64,000 nucleotides of DNA from CAVVFX01 sp963747535 (GTDB taxonomy: Bacteria > Acidobacteriota > Terriglobia > Bryobacterales > Bryobacteraceae): positions 124,001 through 188,000 of the forward strand of contig CAVVFX010000004.1 of the NCBI GenBank assembly GCA_963747535.1, given 5' to 3'. The position numbers were made by a program, and so were the translations under genes. The notes under the pieces were generated by a model. That model made no database searches, was not told the origin of the DNA, and was given only the letters and a program-made list of their open reading frames with translations. Positions 50,279 to 59,387 of the stretch are shown here, piece after piece. Each line of letters opens with the position of its first letter. Position 1 is the first letter of the stretch.

Positions 50279-51676
50279 TCATTGCGGGCATCCATCTTTG
50301 ATGCCCTGTACCTGCAGCGCGTGGCAGCAGGCAAGGCGTTCCGCTCCCGCCTGGGAGTGAGCAACGAGTTCCGTGATTTGGGCGGTCAGCGCCGGCATCG
50401 CACTCTGTGCCGCGATGCCGCACGCCGCAGCCCGGGTGAACGAATCCGGACTGCCGAGGAAAGATTTGAGCACGGCCGTTTTCTCGGCCGGGGGAGCAAC
50501 GGCTACCAGCACGGGCAATACGCTGCGCTGCACGGACGGTGATCCGTCGTGCGCCAGCGTTTCGAGCGTGGGGCGAAAGCTTGCGGCGAAGGGCGTGCCG
50601 GCTTTCTGCTGCACGTGCAAGAGGAGGAAATTGCGAAGATCTGCATTCGCCGTCTTTGCGAGTAGCTCTTGAAGGGTTTTAAGCGAAGAGGGATCGGCGA
50701 ATTCGAACATCAGATCGATGAGGCCGCGATAGGCGAGCGACTGCGCGGTCGGCCAAGCTGCTTGCGTGCCCCACTCGGCGTGGGCGGCAAGGGCGGCGTT
50801 GAGCGCTGGGGTAACGCTTCCCGGCGGAAGGGCGCGAAGAGCGTCGGCGGCAGGCGGAATAGCGGCAGGCTCCGCCCGCAGGAGCACCGATAAAATAAAC
50901 TCCGCCGAGGGGGCGTAACGGATACTGCGCAGCGCCGCGCAATAGAGAGGCAGTTCCTGCCAGTCGCTCGTCTGCCTGGCGGCATCGAGAAGTTTGGAGC
51001 CTAGGCGCGCATCGGGCGACTTGATGATGGCCTGAAGGGCCGCGCGGCGGACATCCGGTGAAGGATCGGCCAGACCCCGAGACAAGATGTCCAAAGCGGC
51101 AGGATCGTGGGCGGGGGCGACCATCCTTGCGGCCCACTCGCGCACGAGCGGGTTGGGATGGCGAGAGGCCTGATTGATGTCGCTCAGCGAAAGCGGACGT
51201 TTCGAACTGGCGGCGACGGCTGCCGAATCCAGCTGCTCGGTTTCGCTCGTGAGCGTGACGCCGCCCTCAAACACCATCAATGCCGCAACTTTCGACGTCC
51301 AGGGGCCACAGGCGCCGTGGTCGTCCGGATAAAGGGCGATGGTGAACCGCGCGGAACCCAGCGGCATTATTTCGATGGGAGGGTCGGCGTCCACGAGCGT
51401 GCGCTTATCCGTGAGCCGGAAATTCACAACATAGTCGGCGAGGGGCGCAAGCGCGGTCGCGCCTCCTAAGCAGTTGAACGTCCCCCGCGCGTCGCTCGTG
51501 ACTCCGATTTGCAGCAAATGCCAGGCCTTCTGATGATTGGGATTATGGACCAGGATATCGAAGCGCAGCGGCGGTTTGCGCCAGGTGGACTGCACGGAAG
51601 CGGAGGGGGCGGCACGCATCGTATCGCATAAGAGCAAGGCCAGCCAGACGACCGACGATAACCTCCGGACGTTCAT
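50279..51676 (-). CDS. Secreted HEAT-repeat protein
   Basis: A 465-residue protein. Signal peptide at 1-23 (LSSVVWLALLLCDTMRA), a beta-rich region at about 30-150, then several HEAT/armadillo repeats (for example NPLVREWAARMVAPAHDPAALDILS; PSPDVRRAALQAIIKSPDAR; KTLQELLAKTANADLRNFLL). ATG 51676 overlaps the stop of the upstream membrane gene (ATGA), showing translational coupling; the longer frame upstream is antisense to nothing but overlaps that gene. HEAT repeats usually bind protein partners, so this may present substrates to, or regulate, the peptidase that follows. Confidence 0.8.
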   Translation of the reverse strand: MNVRRLSSVVWLALLLCDTMRAAPSASVQSTWRKPPLRFDILVHNPNHQKAWHLLQIGVTSDARGTFNCLGGATALAPLADYVVNFRLTDKRTLVDADPPIEIMPLGSARFTIALYPDDHGACGPWTSKVAALMVFEGGVTLTSETEQLDSAAVAASSKRPLSLSDINQASRHPNPLVREWAARMVAPAHDPAALDILSRGLADPSPDVRRAALQAIIKSPDARLGSKLLDAARQTSDWQELPLYCAALRSIRYAPSAEFILSVLLRAEPAAIPPAADALRALPPGSVTPALNAALAAHAEWGTQAAWPTAQSLAYRGLIDLMFEFADPSSLKTLQELLAKTANADLRNFLLLHVQQKAGTPFAASFRPTLETLAHDGSPSVQRSVLPVLVAVAPPAEKTAVLKSFLGSPDSFTRAAACGIAAQSAMPALTAQITELVAHSQAGAERLACCHALQVQGIKDGCPQ

Positions 51677-52077
51677 CGGTCCGCCTTGCTCTTGACTACG
51701 ACGGGCTTGGATGTGTCGTCCGGCGGCTGCGCGTGGTAAATCGCAAGCCCAATGACGACCGTCGCCATAATGAGCGTAGAAACATAGGCAATCAGCAGGA
51801 ACGACCGGTTTTGCGCTTTGGCCTGAATGCGGACCCAGTCGAGAATCTGCTCCTGCTGAATTCCGCGCGGGGGAGCGCTGCCTACCAGTTCCTCCAACGC
51901 CTTCGTCCGCTGTGCGTCCGAGGAATAGAGTTGGAGGATCTCCCGTGCGCGCCGCTGCGGCCGGGCAAGGAGGTAGGATCGCACCACCCAGGCCCCGATG
52001 ACCACGATATATCCGATTAAGGCCCAGGGCGAGCCCGCGACGTCCTTCAGGCTGGAGAGCAGGCTTTTGAGGTCCAT
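51673..52077 (-). CDS. Small two-TM membrane protein
   Basis: A 134-residue protein with an N-terminal TM (about 18-36, PWALIGYIVVIGAWVVRSYL), a charged cytoplasmic stretch (RPQRRAREILQLYSSDAQRT, GIQQEQILDWVRIQAKAQNR), and a second TM (FLLIAYVSTLIMATVVIGLA). No family is recognised. Its stop overlaps the start of the HEAT-repeat gene. Likely first gene of the three-gene operon with the HEAT protein and the HExxH peptidase. Confidence 0.7.
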   Translation of the reverse strand: MDLKSLLSSLKDVAGSPWALIGYIVVIGAWVVRSYLLARPQRRAREILQLYSSDAQRTKALEELVGSAPPRGIQQEQILDWVRIQAKAQNRSFLLIAYVSTLIMATVVIGLAIYHAQPPDDTSKPVVVKSKADR

Positions 52078-52263
52078 AACGCGTTCGCCTATCGAACTGG
52101 CACATCCACCTATATAAGCGAAAAGCGGCTTAATACAGGGACATGGAAGCCTGCAAGTATAACAAATTCATCTGCCTCAGGTGGCGCGTTTGACGCACGC
52201 TGGACACACGTCGGGTCGCGATTCGGCCATTAGGAATGATGAGTCTCAGGCGCTAAGGCGGAC

Positions 52264-52600
52264 TCACTGCTGCGGCTCGAAGGAAAAGTTTCTGATGATG
52301 ATTTCAGCGGCGCCGTCACCGGCTAAGCGGGGCTTTACACTCCAGAGATTAAAATGGACGGTCTCGCCGCCCGGCTGGGGAAGTTGGCGGGTCATCACCT
52401 GGTCCCTTATGACGCGCCCGCCGACGGAGCTGGTGAAGCGGATACTTTCGTGTCTCCATGCAAAACCGTGAGTGGAATCGGAGTAGCGCAAAGGAAAAAA
52501 GAACCTGAGCATGTGTTGGGGCAGCGAGTAGGGCTGCGTAACGTAGTCGGCGTTTTCCGGTTTGGAGGGGAGCCCATTGTTGAGACAACCAGATAACCTC
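52264..52600 (-). pseudogene. C-terminal fragment of a GH16-like carbohydrate-binding/hydrolase gene
   Basis: Minus-strand reading gives PENADYVTQPYSLPQHMLRF, YSDSTHGFAWRHESIRFTSS and VHFNLWSVKPRLAGDG with EIIIRNFSFEP, which matches the end of concanavalin-fold proteins of the GH16 type (NAQYVVQPY..., STHSFEW..., INLWL..., VVIxSFxF). The N-terminal two-thirds including the catalytic motif are missing. The fragment stops about where the tRNA-Leu-like sequence begins, indicating truncation by an integration event. Confidence 0.65.
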
Positions 52601-52609
52601 TAAAAATCA

Positions 52610-52634
52610 GGTTCAAGTCCCCCTCTCCGCAACA
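52610..52634 (+). repeat. tRNA-Leu-like 3' end (possible att site)
   Basis: The T-loop GGTTCAAGTCC followed by CCCTCTCCGCAACA corresponds to the last 25 bases of a tRNA-Leu (TTCAAGT loop, acceptor strand, discriminator A). The 5' side of the T-stem does not pair, so this is a partial copy such as an attachment-site core. It sits between the truncated GH16-like gene and the CHAT gene. Confidence 0.5.
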
Positions 52635-52755
52635 CATTTTAAATCGGTTATTCATTTTCGGCTTGACCCTATTTGCTTTACCTGGCAAGAGCGGCTTGAC
52701 GCGGACGCCAGCAGGACGCACAGTCGTGAGAAAATTGAACCCGGCAAAACGTACT

Positions 52756-55700
52756 ATGGACAACCAGCCCGTCCGCCGCACATCACCCGAAGGCCTGTTG
52801 CAACGGCTGAATGAAGCCTGGACAAACCGCCAACACGAGGAGGTTTTGAATCTCCTGGCCTTCATTACAGAGATGTATCAGGACGGGCATTCAGACGAAG
52901 AGCCGTCACCCGCACTCGCACAACTGTTTGAAGCGGCCGGTTACCTGCTTCGGTCCGCCGACGTAAAGGAGGAAGCAAGGTCCTTTCTTGAACGCTCTGT
53001 CCGCATTCATCGCGAGCTCCGGGGCGACAACGATCCCCCGGGGGTCATGGGCCCGCTTGAGCAGCTTGTTGCAATCGCACAAGAAACCGGTGATATCGAG
53101 GGCGCAAATCATTTTCAGGAAGAACTGAAACGAGCACGTACGAAGCGGCTCGAATACTCAGAAGGCTTTCTCCCGTCGTTGATTGAGAGCGAAGACTGGG
53201 AGACGAGTTTGGTCGCAGCGGAAGAGATCCTCGTCCTCACCCTGTCGCTCAAAGGCGACGACAAGTCCCACATCGCGGCCGCTCTTAACAACCTGGCTTA
53301 TGTAGAAAAGCGAAGAGATAATCTTGAGGCTGCCGAAGAGCATTACTCGAAGGCAATTGCATTATGGCGCGAACTGGAAAGTCCGGCCTTCCTGGCGGAC
53401 CTTGCCAGCGGGCTGAATAATCTGGCGCAGGTGAAGGCCGCCAGAGGAGACCTCGGCGGGGCCGAAACGCTGCTGCGCGAAGCAGTCATCTTGCTGCGGC
53501 GCTCGTGCGGTGCAAACGTGCCTGACTTTCTTGACATTGTCGAATCCTTACACGCCTTCTTGAACCAGCCTTCGGAAGGGGAGGCTCTCGAGCGAGCGCA
53601 AGCGGCGGAGATGTTCCGTCGCACCCATCTTCTTGCGAGGGTTTCGTCGGAGTTGGGCGTCGTCATTGGTCGTCAGCGCAGTGACGTTGAGGTGCATGCC
53701 CTGCAGTCCTTCGCCGTGGAATTGTTTAGAAGGCTTGTCGGGAACAACCACGTTGACACCTTGATGGCGATCGAACGATTAGCGGGTGCCGTTCAGGCGG
53801 AGGACCCGACCGCTGCCGAAGCGATGATTCAAGATGCTGTGCGCTCCGTCTCAAAACAGGCGTTGGGGTCGATCTCAGGCCTTCAACCGCTGGTACAGTT
53901 GCAGCCACTGTTCGAGGCGCTGATGGCCGGGTCCTCGTCGGCGACGGCCGGCCAGGATGTACAAAGCCTGATCGAAAATACAGCGGATGCATTTATAGCC
54001 GGAGAGTATCCCCAGTGTTTTCGTTTCGCGATGCAACTCGGTGCAGCCGCGCCTTCGCTGGAAGCGATACAACTCTTCTTGATCAGCGTACAGTATCTTC
54101 ACGGCACGATAGGCCGCAGCGACGACGATGGTCTCCGCAAGATTACTGATGCTGCGGCGGGACTGACGGCCGATGATCCCTGGCCCAACATGCTCTTGCG
54201 GCTGATGGCGGGAGACATCAGCCCCGAAGCGACTTTCTCCGCGGCAACGGACGACGAGCGCCGCTGCCAGGCCGATTTTTATGCGGGCTGGCGCCTTCTC
54301 CTGGAGGGAAATGCCGAGAAGGCCTGGAGCCATTTTGAAAGCTGCCGGGCGCTTGACGTTGATTTATTCGAGCGGCGGCTTGCCGTTCGCGCTGGAAACC
54401 AGTGGCCGCCAACGACAGACCGGATGATCGAGAGAGGCGTCTCCGACCTGAACGGGAAAGTCAACGAACTCATGATGAGGACAGATTTTGCCCGGGCCAG
54501 AGAGATCGCCGTTCGCGCTCGGGAGCGAGCGCGGTCTACCCTCAGCCCGCACAGCCCTGCCTATAAGCTGAGCCTTTATAATTATGCCGCCGTCGCTTTA
54601 AAAACCGATGACTTCGCCACAGCCGAGAAGGCTGTCGCCGAGCTTTTGGGCATTCTGAGGCCGCAAACCGGCGTCGATGCCAAAGCATTATCCGCGGCAC
54701 TAAACCTCCAAGGTCTTTTGCGCACCGAGCAGGGGCAATTCAGGCAGGCCGAGCAGAGCCTCAAGGCAGCTCTCAGAACCATCGATGACGTCGGCCTGAA
54801 ACACGATGCGCAGTCCGGACAGGCATTTGGAAACCTTGCGGAAGTAAAACGCGAACTCGGAGACCTCGAAGCGGCGCTACCGCTCTACCAGCGGGTCATT
54901 GACCTGCTTCCGCCGGACGAACCGGCCGCGCGGCTCGAACGCGCAAGATGGTTGAACAATGCCGGCCAAGCCTATCTGCAAGCCGGACACCAGGAGCTGG
55001 CATTCCCAATGCTGGAAGAGGTGTTGAAGATCCGCGTCGCCGAATTGCCGGCATTGCACCCGGACACCGCAAGAACAAGGATGGCCCTCGCCCAAATCGC
55101 GGTTCAGAACAATGACGATCAGGCGGCGGAGCGCTTCCTTAACGACGCGCTGGCTGCATTCCGAGACTCATACGGCCGTGACTCCGTCCACGAAGCGTAT
55201 GCCCTCACGAATTTGGCGTATACCCGTGCGCGTCGGGGGCAGGCGGAAGGTGAACCATTATTAGAAAAAGCGATCTCAATAGCGGAAAGAGTACTCGGAA
55301 ATCACCATCCTTATTTGTCAATTCTGTGGACCAACCTGGCGCTTCTTCGCTGGCAGAGGGGCGATGTCAACGGCGCAATCGCGTCTTTGCGGGCGACGCA
55401 GATATCGAGGAAACATTTGTTTGGCGAGGTGTTCGGTTCCGCGTCGGAAAGACAACGCTTTGCATTTGCACGCGAGCTGCGCCGCAACGTGGGCTTTGCG
55501 GTTGGTCTCGCGGTCGAAGCGCCCAACGATACCGCCGTGACGAAGACGGTCTTTGATCAGGTCTTGCAGAGCAAAGGTCTTGCCTTTGATGCGCAAGCGA
55601 TACAGCGGGATGTCGCGCTCGGTATGCGCCATCCGGAACTTGGGGCACAGATTGAGCGCTTGGGGTTACTGCGCGCACGCCTCTCAAAGCTGGCGACGGA

Positions 55701-57207
55701 TGGACCGGGAGCCGAGGGCCCCTCCTTTCACCGCCATCTTCTAAAGGACCGTCAGGCCGAGCACGATCGGCTGGAAGCCTCATTGGCGGCTCAAATCCCC
55801 GAGCTCGGCGAAATGTCAGAAGCCTGCGATTGCGCGCGGGTGGCGGCGGCGCTCCCGAAGGGGGCCGTCTTGATCGACTACGTTCATTATCTAAGGATTC
55901 CGAAGGATATTTACGGCGGTGGCGGCCCGCCCTCTCGAATTTCGCTGGAACATCTTGCGGTCTTCGTCCTTCGCGCCGGAGATCCCGTGCCGCGCGTGAT
56001 TGATCTCGGCAAATCGGCTGCCATCAGCGGCCTTCTCGGCGAGTTTCGCGAAGCCATCACCGGCGAGGCCGAGGCGGCGCAGGCCGTTTCCCCGCCGGAT
56101 CAGACGGCCTCCGGCGAGAGATCTTGGTTCGAGGCAGGAACCGCGTTGCGCAAGGCCGTTTTCGATCCCATACGATCCTATCTGTCGGGGTGCCGTCAGC
56201 TCATTGTGGTGCCGGACGGCGACTTGTGCCGGATGCCTTTTGATGCGCTCCCGCTGAGCGAGAGCCGGTTCCTGATCGATGAGTTCGAGACAATCTATAT
56301 GACCACGGGTCGTGATACTCTCAAGGCCTTCGCTGAACGACCGCTGCCGGTCACACGCCCGATAGTCGTGGCAGACCCGGATTACGACCTTGGCGGGCAG
56401 GTGCTCGAAAAATTATCAGATGCCGCCGGCATCGCCAGCGAGGGGGGCGGAGACCTCGAGAGTCCGAGCGAGCGGCGCCAATCCCGGAGCCTAAAGGATC
56501 ACTATCTGTACTTCAGGCGCCTTCAGGGAACTGCCGCCGAAGGACGGGCCGTCGGGAAGGCGCTCGGCGTCGCTCCGTGGATGGCGGAGTTTGCGCTGGA
56601 GGAGAACATCCGAGACGCTGTATCGCCCGCTGCGCTCCACATTGCCACTCACGGCTTTTTCCTGCCAAAGAAGGCGATGCGGTTCGCGTTGCTTGCCGGG
56701 CTCGGCACCGAATCGGACACCGATCCCGGAGAAGAGAACCCGCTCTTGTTGTCTGGCCTTGCTCTTGCGGGGGCGAACAGCTGGCTCGCAGGCCAAGTGC
56801 TGCCGAAAGAGGCGGACGATGGTCTGCTTACCGCGGAGGATGTCTCCACGATGAATCTGACCGGTACGCAACTTGTCGTGCTGTCAGCCTGTGACACGGG
56901 CATCGGCAGGATTGAATCAGGCGAAGGCGTACTCGGGTTGCGGCGATCTTTCAGGCTGGCGGGTGCAGGCACCTTGGTCATGAGTCTCTGGAAAGTGCCG
57001 GATACCGAGACTGCACAGCTGATGAAAGAGTTCTATCGACAGCTCAACGCGGGCATGAGTTGCGCCCAGGCTTTGCGAGAAGCGCAGTTGATGCTCAGGC
57101 GCCAGCATCCGGAACCCTATGTTTGGGGGGCGTTCATCTGTGAGGGCAATCCCGGTCCGTTAAACATCGCTCAAGCCCCTGCCGTCCAACAGTCAGAAAC
57201 CGAGTGA
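52756..57207 (+). CDS. TPR-CHAT caspase-like protease
   Basis: A 1483-residue protein. Residues about 50-920 contain many TPR units (ALNNLAYVEKRRDNLEAAEE; NNLAQVKAARGDLGGAETLL; LNNAGQAYLQAGHQELAFPM), a partner- or ligand-sensing scaffold. Residues about 1030-1470 are a CHAT domain: His1299 in ALHIATHGFFL and Cys1379 in LVVLSACDTGIG form the caspase/separase-like catalytic dyad, both intact. ATG 52756 is used; a longer frame starts at TTG without support. The next gene begins 6 bp after its stop, so the two are one transcription unit. CHAT proteases are known as conditional proteases in defence (for example Csx29); the role here is inferred. Confidence 0.92.
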   Translation: MDNQPVRRTSPEGLLQRLNEAWTNRQHEEVLNLLAFITEMYQDGHSDEEPSPALAQLFEAAGYLLRSADVKEEARSFLERSVRIHRELRGDNDPPGVMGPLEQLVAIAQETGDIEGANHFQEELKRARTKRLEYSEGFLPSLIESEDWETSLVAAEEILVLTLSLKGDDKSHIAAALNNLAYVEKRRDNLEAAEEHYSKAIALWRELESPAFLADLASGLNNLAQVKAARGDLGGAETLLREAVILLRRSCGANVPDFLDIVESLHAFLNQPSEGEALERAQAAEMFRRTHLLARVSSELGVVIGRQRSDVEVHALQSFAVELFRRLVGNNHVDTLMAIERLAGAVQAEDPTAAEAMIQDAVRSVSKQALGSISGLQPLVQLQPLFEALMAGSSSATAGQDVQSLIENTADAFIAGEYPQCFRFAMQLGAAAPSLEAIQLFLISVQYLHGTIGRSDDDGLRKITDAAAGLTADDPWPNMLLRLMAGDISPEATFSAATDDERRCQADFYAGWRLLLEGNAEKAWSHFESCRALDVDLFERRLAVRAGNQWPPTTDRMIERGVSDLNGKVNELMMRTDFARAREIAVRARERARSTLSPHSPAYKLSLYNYAAVALKTDDFATAEKAVAELLGILRPQTGVDAKALSAALNLQGLLRTEQGQFRQAEQSLKAALRTIDDVGLKHDAQSGQAFGNLAEVKRELGDLEAALPLYQRVIDLLPPDEPAARLERARWLNNAGQAYLQAGHQELAFPMLEEVLKIRVAELPALHPDTARTRMALAQIAVQNNDDQAAERFLNDALAAFRDSYGRDSVHEAYALTNLAYTRARRGQAEGEPLLEKAISIAERVLGNHHPYLSILWTNLALLRWQRGDVNGAIASLRATQISRKHLFGEVFGSASERQRFAFARELRRNVGFAVGLAVEAPNDTAVTKTVFDQVLQSKGLAFDAQAIQRDVALGMRHPELGAQIERLGLLRARLSKLATDGPGAEGPSFHRHLLKDRQAEHDRLEASLAAQIPELGEMSEACDCARVAAALPKGAVLIDYVHYLRIPKDIYGGGGPPSRISLEHLAVFVLRAGDPVPRVIDLGKSAAISGLLGEFREAITGEAEAAQAVSPPDQTASGERSWFEAGTALRKAVFDPIRSYLSGCRQLIVVPDGDLCRMPFDALPLSESRFLIDEFETIYMTTGRDTLKAFAERPLPVTRPIVVADPDYDLGGQVLEKLSDAAGIASEGGGDLESPSERRQSRSLKDHYLYFRRLQGTAAEGRAVGKALGVAPWMAEFALEENIRDAVSPAALHIATHGFFLPKKAMRFALLAGLGTESDTDPGEENPLLLSGLALAGANSWLAGQVLPKEADDGLLTAEDVSTMNLTGTQLVVLSACDTGIGRIESGEGVLGLRRSFRLAGAGTLVMSLWKVPDTETAQLMKEFYRQLNAGMSCAQALREAQLMLRRQHPEPYVWGAFICEGNPGPLNIAQAPAVQQSETE

Positions 57208-57213
57208 GGAGTT

Positions 57214-57933
57214 ATGCCGAACCCAGTCAAGCTATATCATCGCGAGATGCATGAAAGAGTCGGCTTTTTCGCCAATTGGCTGCCGGGAGATCCCCTGGAA
57301 ATAGGCGCGATTGGCGTGCTCACGGACGGCCGGTTCAGAAGAGAATCATCTTTAAGAGAACTGAAGATCGCATGCGACGAAAGCGATCCCGGGAATCCTC
57401 AGAACTTGCACTACACATCGAGCTCCGGTGTCAAGATAAAGACCTCCGGCCAGGCTTCCGCCGTGGCGACGGCGGACGCCGAGGTCGCCATCGAGTTTTC
57501 GCAGCAGGGCGCTTTTATCTTCCAGGCCGTCGGACTGCGCGGACGCCAGATCGAGAATCGGACCGCGGTGGCTCGCGGCGTGTTGCAAGCGGACGATCAG
57601 GACCGGTGGCAGCGAAACTGGGTCCTGATTGACTCGTTGCACGTGGCGGACTGCGCGACGATCATCGTGGCAGAAAGCAGTGGCGCCGGGCTCGTGCTGG
57701 CGGCGAAGGCCGGGGGCACTATTTCAGCCGCCGCCTTGGCCGATCCGAAGCTCGACGTTCAAGTCAAATCGAGCAGCGGCAGACTTGTCCAGGTCATCTG
57801 CGAACGGAAGCTGAGGCCTTTGTACAATTGCGTGCACCTGGCGGGCGGATGGCTTCCCGGTTCGGAAAAGCGCCTCAAGGCGCGTGCCGACGGTCTTACG
57901 CCCGTGGACGTTCGAGAACTACTCGATTCGTAA
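57214..57933 (+). CDS. Unknown beta-rich partner of the CHAT protease
   Basis: A 239-residue protein. It starts with GAGGAG two bases before ATG and 6 bp after the CHAT stop. Visible pattern: PGDPLEIGAIGVLTDGRFRR, then the strand-rich segment SGVKIKTSGQASAVATADAE with VAIEFSQQGAFIFQAVGLRG, and a helix/strand half WQRNWVLIDSLHVADCATII with a C-terminal tail. No signal or TM. The order of elements is reminiscent of bacterial gasdermin-type substrates that lie next to caspase-like proteases, but no family match can be claimed. It may be the substrate, effector or inhibitor of the protease. Confidence 0.7.
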   Translation: MPNPVKLYHREMHERVGFFANWLPGDPLEIGAIGVLTDGRFRRESSLRELKIACDESDPGNPQNLHYTSSSGVKIKTSGQASAVATADAEVAIEFSQQGAFIFQAVGLRGRQIENRTAVARGVLQADDQDRWQRNWVLIDSLHVADCATIIVAESSGAGLVLAAKAGGTISAAALADPKLDVQVKSSSGRLVQVICERKLRPLYNCVHLAGGWLPGSEKRLKARADGLTPVDVRELLDS

Positions 57934-58510
57934 GAAGAACCTGGCTTTGGCTCATCAGGGCAAGAGCATCGGGGAGTGGCTGAGCGCTAAAATAACCGCG
58001 CATACAAACCTCGAACCGACTACGCCGGCTGCACCGTGCACGAGGACGCTCTGCCCCGCCCGTCGTCCGGGATCTCGCATAGAAAAGATTTTGCCGCATT
58101 GCTGCGATCGGTGCTACCGAACGCTACCCAGCCTTGGGGCCGATCTCGTTAGTAGCGAGAGCCAGCTGACCCGCTACCCTTTTCTGTACCAACCGAATCT
58201 GGGATTTTCGGCGGTTCGGAGCTTTGGCAAGCAACGCTCCGCAAACTCAAGCGCCGCCTGCGGAGAGCATTATTCAGCTCAACACTGTGGTTGCAAGTAT
58301 CGCGCTCCCGAAGAGCGGTTCGCATTCCTACGCATCTGCGCGCTGACCTCTCGTACTGCGACGGCTCATCGCCAGATCGAAGTTGGACAAATTCCTCGGC
58401 GCAGGTGATCGGCGCGCCGTCAGAGTACCCGATTTCGTGCGCCGCGGGGCAAGTGGACGTAATGTGGCTCTTATCGTAAACCACGCCGACGACCGTGGGC
58501 ATGCCACCGC
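57934..58510. other. Gap without recognised gene
   Basis: A 577-bp stretch between the CHAT partner and the convergent small genes. No frame shows family likeness; possible terminators were not identified. Confidence 0.4.
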
Positions 58511-58813
58511 CTACCCCTCCAGCGCCTCCCGCACGCGCTCCGAGATCGACGCCGGATCTTCATCCAGCGCGAACGTCACCGTCCGCTCCAGTCCGTGCGG
58601 CCACGTGATGAGCACCTTCACGCCACCCCGGAACGGATCGGCCGCGATGAACGCCTCATGCGGGCCCGAAACATGCTTCCCGCCAGCGACGACCGCCGCT
58701 TCGATGCGCTCGCGGCGAGCGGCAGGTATGCCCTTAACGTCGAAGACAGTGATCGGGATAAGGCCGCTTAATGCCCGGCCGATGCGGCGGCCCCTCGAGT
58801 GTCGGTCGGACAC
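58511..58813 (-). CDS. Small hypothetical protein
   Basis: A protein of about 100 residues; the conserved-looking part is ITVFDVKGIPAARRERIEAA, GPHEAFIAADPFRGGVKVLI and ALDEDPASISERVREALEG. GTG 58813 follows AAGGG at nine bases. It overlaps the small membrane gene by 46 bp. Family unknown. Confidence 0.5.
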   Translation of the reverse strand: MSDRHSRGRRIGRALSGLIPITVFDVKGIPAARRERIEAAVVAGGKHVSGPHEAFIAADPFRGGVKVLITWPHGLERTVTFALDEDPASISERVREALEG

Positions 58814-58980
58814 TCGCGAATGCCCTTCAGCAGTTCTGAGCGAAGCTCGCTGAGAAGTTGGTGCGTCCACATCGCTTCGCAATAGAGAATCCCGACCAGG
58901 ATGAGGGGGACAATTGACATTGATGCGCGCGTTCCGTACGGCGTGGGGAACCACCAGATTCCGATAGTGGCGATTACCAA
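58768..58980 (-). CDS. Small membrane protein
   Basis: A 70-residue protein with two hydrophobic segments (MVIATIGIWWFPTPYG; SMSIVPLILVGILYCEAMW) and a charged C-terminus. The TTG start is uncertain, since the open frame begins only a few codons upstream. It lies 30 bp after the split membrane gene. Confidence 0.45.
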   Translation of the reverse strand: MVIATIGIWWFPTPYGTRASMSIVPLILVGILYCEAMWTHQLLSELRSELLKGIRECPTDTRGAAASAGH

Positions 58981-59010
58981 AGCCGCGAGAGATCCAAGCT
59001 CGAACTTCAG

Positions 59011-59387
59011 TCACAGCACCGGCGTTCTGAGATAGTGATGGCCGACAGGCTCAATACGGTATGCGATCCGCAGATATTCGTACCAGCTATCGCGGTGCGC
59101 ATCCTTTGCACGGGGCTTCTCGGGTTTGCCACTCGGTTTGTTCTGCTGGTGGTCGAACCACGATTCCAGGTGAGAACCGAAATCTTCGCAAAATAGACCG
59201 AAGAAGATCACAACGATCAACGCCCCACTGTGGCTTCCGTGCGGGCGGCAATTAGAATGTCTTTCAGCCAGGGGTTCACCCAGACTATCGCGACGACCGG
59301 CGGCACGCTCGCAATTGCACCGGGGACGAAGAGGCTTACGAGCGGACGCAACACGTCCGAATTCAATGCAGAGACGGCTTCCTTCAT
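59011..59387 (-). pseudogene. Small membrane protein split by a frameshift
   Basis: Two minus-strand frames meet at 59217-59220. The first (59217-59387) reads LVSLFVPGAIASVPPVVAIV and WVNPWLKDILIAARTEATVG and stops, while the second, starting TTG at 59220, continues as LIVVIFFGLFCEDFGSHLES, which completes a TM-rich protein. One missing base would restore a single protein of about 125 residues. It follows the HNH gene with a 4-bp ATGA overlap. Confidence 0.5.

Noticed and set aside
57214..57933. Firm annotation as a bacterial gasdermin
   Set aside because: The resemblance is only in the order of patterns; the N-terminal cysteine typical of known bacterial gasdermins is missing, so it is kept as a hypothesis.
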